A stretch of DNA of 6,256 bases from Legionella genomosp. 1 (GTDB lineage Bacteria > Pseudomonadota > Gammaproteobacteria > Legionellales > Legionellaceae): the NCBI GenBank assembly GCA_945865355.1, contig CAMBDN010000151.1:1-6256 (forward strand), written 5' to 3'. Under the pieces are notes generated by a model, which was not told the origin of the DNA, made no database searches, and saw nothing but the letters and a program-made list of their open reading frames with translations. Shown here one piece after another: positions 5,477 through 6,256 of the stretch. Position numbers and translations under genes: made by a program. Positions within the stretch are counted from its first letter, which is position 1. Every line of letters begins with the position of its first letter.

Positions 5477-6118
5477 TTACTTGTATTTTTTTCCATCAAA
5501 TCGATAAACCATTCCCAGATTGGCTAATTGAGCTTGAAAGATCTTGCCAAGAGCGTTGACTTGGTTAGTAGCAATATAACGATAGCCGATGTTAAGGGCA
5601 TATTCCTCCGAAAAATTGTAGGTTAGACCGGCGGTACCTTGGTAACTAAATGCGCTATCTTGCCCTTTAAATTGTGTGGAGCCTAGCAGTGGGTCATGAC
5701 TATCAAATTTACCTTGGATCCAACCATATCCAATACCAACGCCTAAAAAGGGTTGAAGGGCATTGAGTAAGTTCGGGAAGTCGTAATAGACATTTGCCAT
5801 GGCAAAAATGGCATCAGAATAACCGCCGACATTGGTTTGCTGCACACCGTTAATTGTAAAATCTTTTAAATTGGCTTTTAGATAAGTGAGCTCACCTTCA
5901 TAACGCATCGGGTGACTTTTATAGCCAAAACTACCACCCGCATCAAAGCCTGGTTTATAGGAGGCATTGGAGCGGGTCAAACCATAAGATGTATTGTTAA
6001 CGTTGTTGGGCACATAGGCATACCCACCAAAGACGCCCGCATACCAGCCGTCAATGGGCGTTGCTGCTTGAGCAACAGTGCTTGCCATTAAAGCGACAAA
6101 AACAGGTGCAAGTCTCAT
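5477..6118 (-). CDS. small outer-membrane beta-barrel protein (paralogue 2)
   Basis: This 213-residue protein begins with a short clear signal peptide (MRLAPVFVALMASTVAQA, cleavage after residue 18). The mature part shares with its neighbour the same strand order and motifs: DGWYAGVFGGYAYVPN (23-38), RYEGEL (72-77), AMANVYYDF (106-114), QPFLGVGIGY (122-131) and LNIGYRYI (175-182). The two are clearly paralogues from an old duplication, but the segments between strands, which would be surface loops, share little. The last strand ends VYRF (204-207) with a basic tail DGKKYK, unlike the standard terminal Phe recognised by the BAM complex. A strong Shine-Dalgarno (AAAGGGA) lies a few bases before ATG 6118. 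It is the first gene of the minus-strand cluster. Function is unknown beyond an outer-membrane location. Confidence 0.8.
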   Translation of the reverse strand: MRLAPVFVALMASTVAQAATPIDGWYAGVFGGYAYVPNNVNNTSYGLTRSNASYKPGFDAGGSFGYKSHPMRYEGELTYLKANLKDFTINGVQQTNVGGYSDAIFAMANVYYDFPNLLNALQPFLGVGIGYGWIQGKFDSHDPLLGSTQFKGQDSAFSYQGTAGLTYNFSEEYALNIGYRYIATNQVNALGKIFQAQLANLGMVYRFDGKKYK

Positions 6119-6147
6119 AACATCCCTTTATTTCGAAAAGTTATTCA

Positions 6148-6175
6148 ATGTTAACGATTTGGCTTTATTTTGCAA
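6148..6175 (-). promoter_or_regulatory. candidate promoter for the beta-barrel/rpe/slt cluster
   Basis: On the minus strand TTGCAA (6175-6170) and TAACAT (6153-6148) are separated by 16 bases, each matching the sigma70 consensus at four of six positions. Transcription would start near 6141, about 22 bases before the ATG at 6118, leaving room for the AAAGGGA ribosome binding site. The surrounding DNA is AT-rich, as expected for a promoter, but the boxes are weak. Confidence 0.35.
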
Positions 6176-6218
6176 GTGACATTTTCGAACCAGATGATGT
6201 TTCAATCGAATCCGGAGG

Positions 6219-6256
6219 TTATGGGATACCGCCAATCACCGCCAAAGGCACATGGG
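6219..6256 (-). CDS. possible 3' end of an upstream minus-strand gene
   Basis: From the window edge one minus-strand frame reads HVPLAVIGGIP and stops at TAA (6221-6219). The composition looks protein-like, and the position, about 100 bases before the beta-barrel gene, would suit the end of a neighbouring gene. Eleven residues are too few to name it, and the other minus frame containing ATG also closes quickly. This is a guess that only the flanking sequence can settle. Confidence 0.22.
   Translation of the reverse strand, partial: HVPLAVIGGIP

Noticed and set aside
6214..6256. Plus-strand GGAGG followed by ATG (6221) open to the window end
   Set aside because: The gap between GGAGG and ATG is only two bases, too short for a ribosome site, and the 12 codons show nothing recognisable.
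1..6256. CRISPR array, tRNA, rRNA, phage or anti-phage defence genes
   Set aside because: I found no regularly spaced direct repeats, no cloverleaf-like segment, and no protein with defence or phage motifs.

Overview
The window looks like chromosomal DNA of a Gram-negative gammaproteobacterium. My best guess is Legionella or another member of the Legionellales. Three things point that way: moderate AT-richness, a periplasmic lytic transglycosylase beside tandem small outer-membrane beta-barrel proteins, and host-interaction-like or mobile debris (an ankyrin-type N-terminus, group II intron remnants). The taxon is inferred from gene style only, not from a marker gene.

Left part (1-2225) is accessory in character. 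It opens with the first ~20 codons of what resembles an ankyrin-repeat protein (from ATG 82). That frame runs straight into the C-terminal end of a group II intron reverse transcriptase/maturase, itself broken by a frameshift and ending at 391. A domain V-like hairpin follows (427-459), so this is the 3' remnant of a group II intron. After about 170 bases with no gene, a good -10 box (TATAAT, 647-652) precedes a 377-codon plus-strand gene (694-1827). I read its product as a circularly permuted papain-like / NlpC-P60 type hydrolase (His61, Cys215) with a large insertion and an acidic tail; it may be an exported or effector-type enzyme. A ~400-base stretch follows with a perfect 10-bp inverted repeat, a 7-bp hairpin and one doubtful minus-strand ORF. 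It looks like repeat-derived DNA.

Right part (2226-6256) is ordinary conserved chromosome, all on the minus strand. In transcription order it holds an 8-stranded beta-barrel outer-membrane protein (6118-5477), a diverged paralogue 9 bases later (5467-4754), a GC-rich hairpin (4735-4707), rpe for ribulose-phosphate 3-epimerase (4676-4029), and slt for soluble lytic murein transglycosylase (4028-2226). The rpe stop and slt start are directly adjacent, so translational coupling is likely. The two barrels and Slt are envelope proteins. Rpe is a cytosolic pentose-phosphate enzyme that shares the transcript. The last 38 bases may hold the end of another minus-strand gene.

I see no CRISPR array, tRNA, rRNA, phage module or recognisable defence system. 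The least ordinary items are the intron/ankyrin junction and the permuted papain-like gene beside it.
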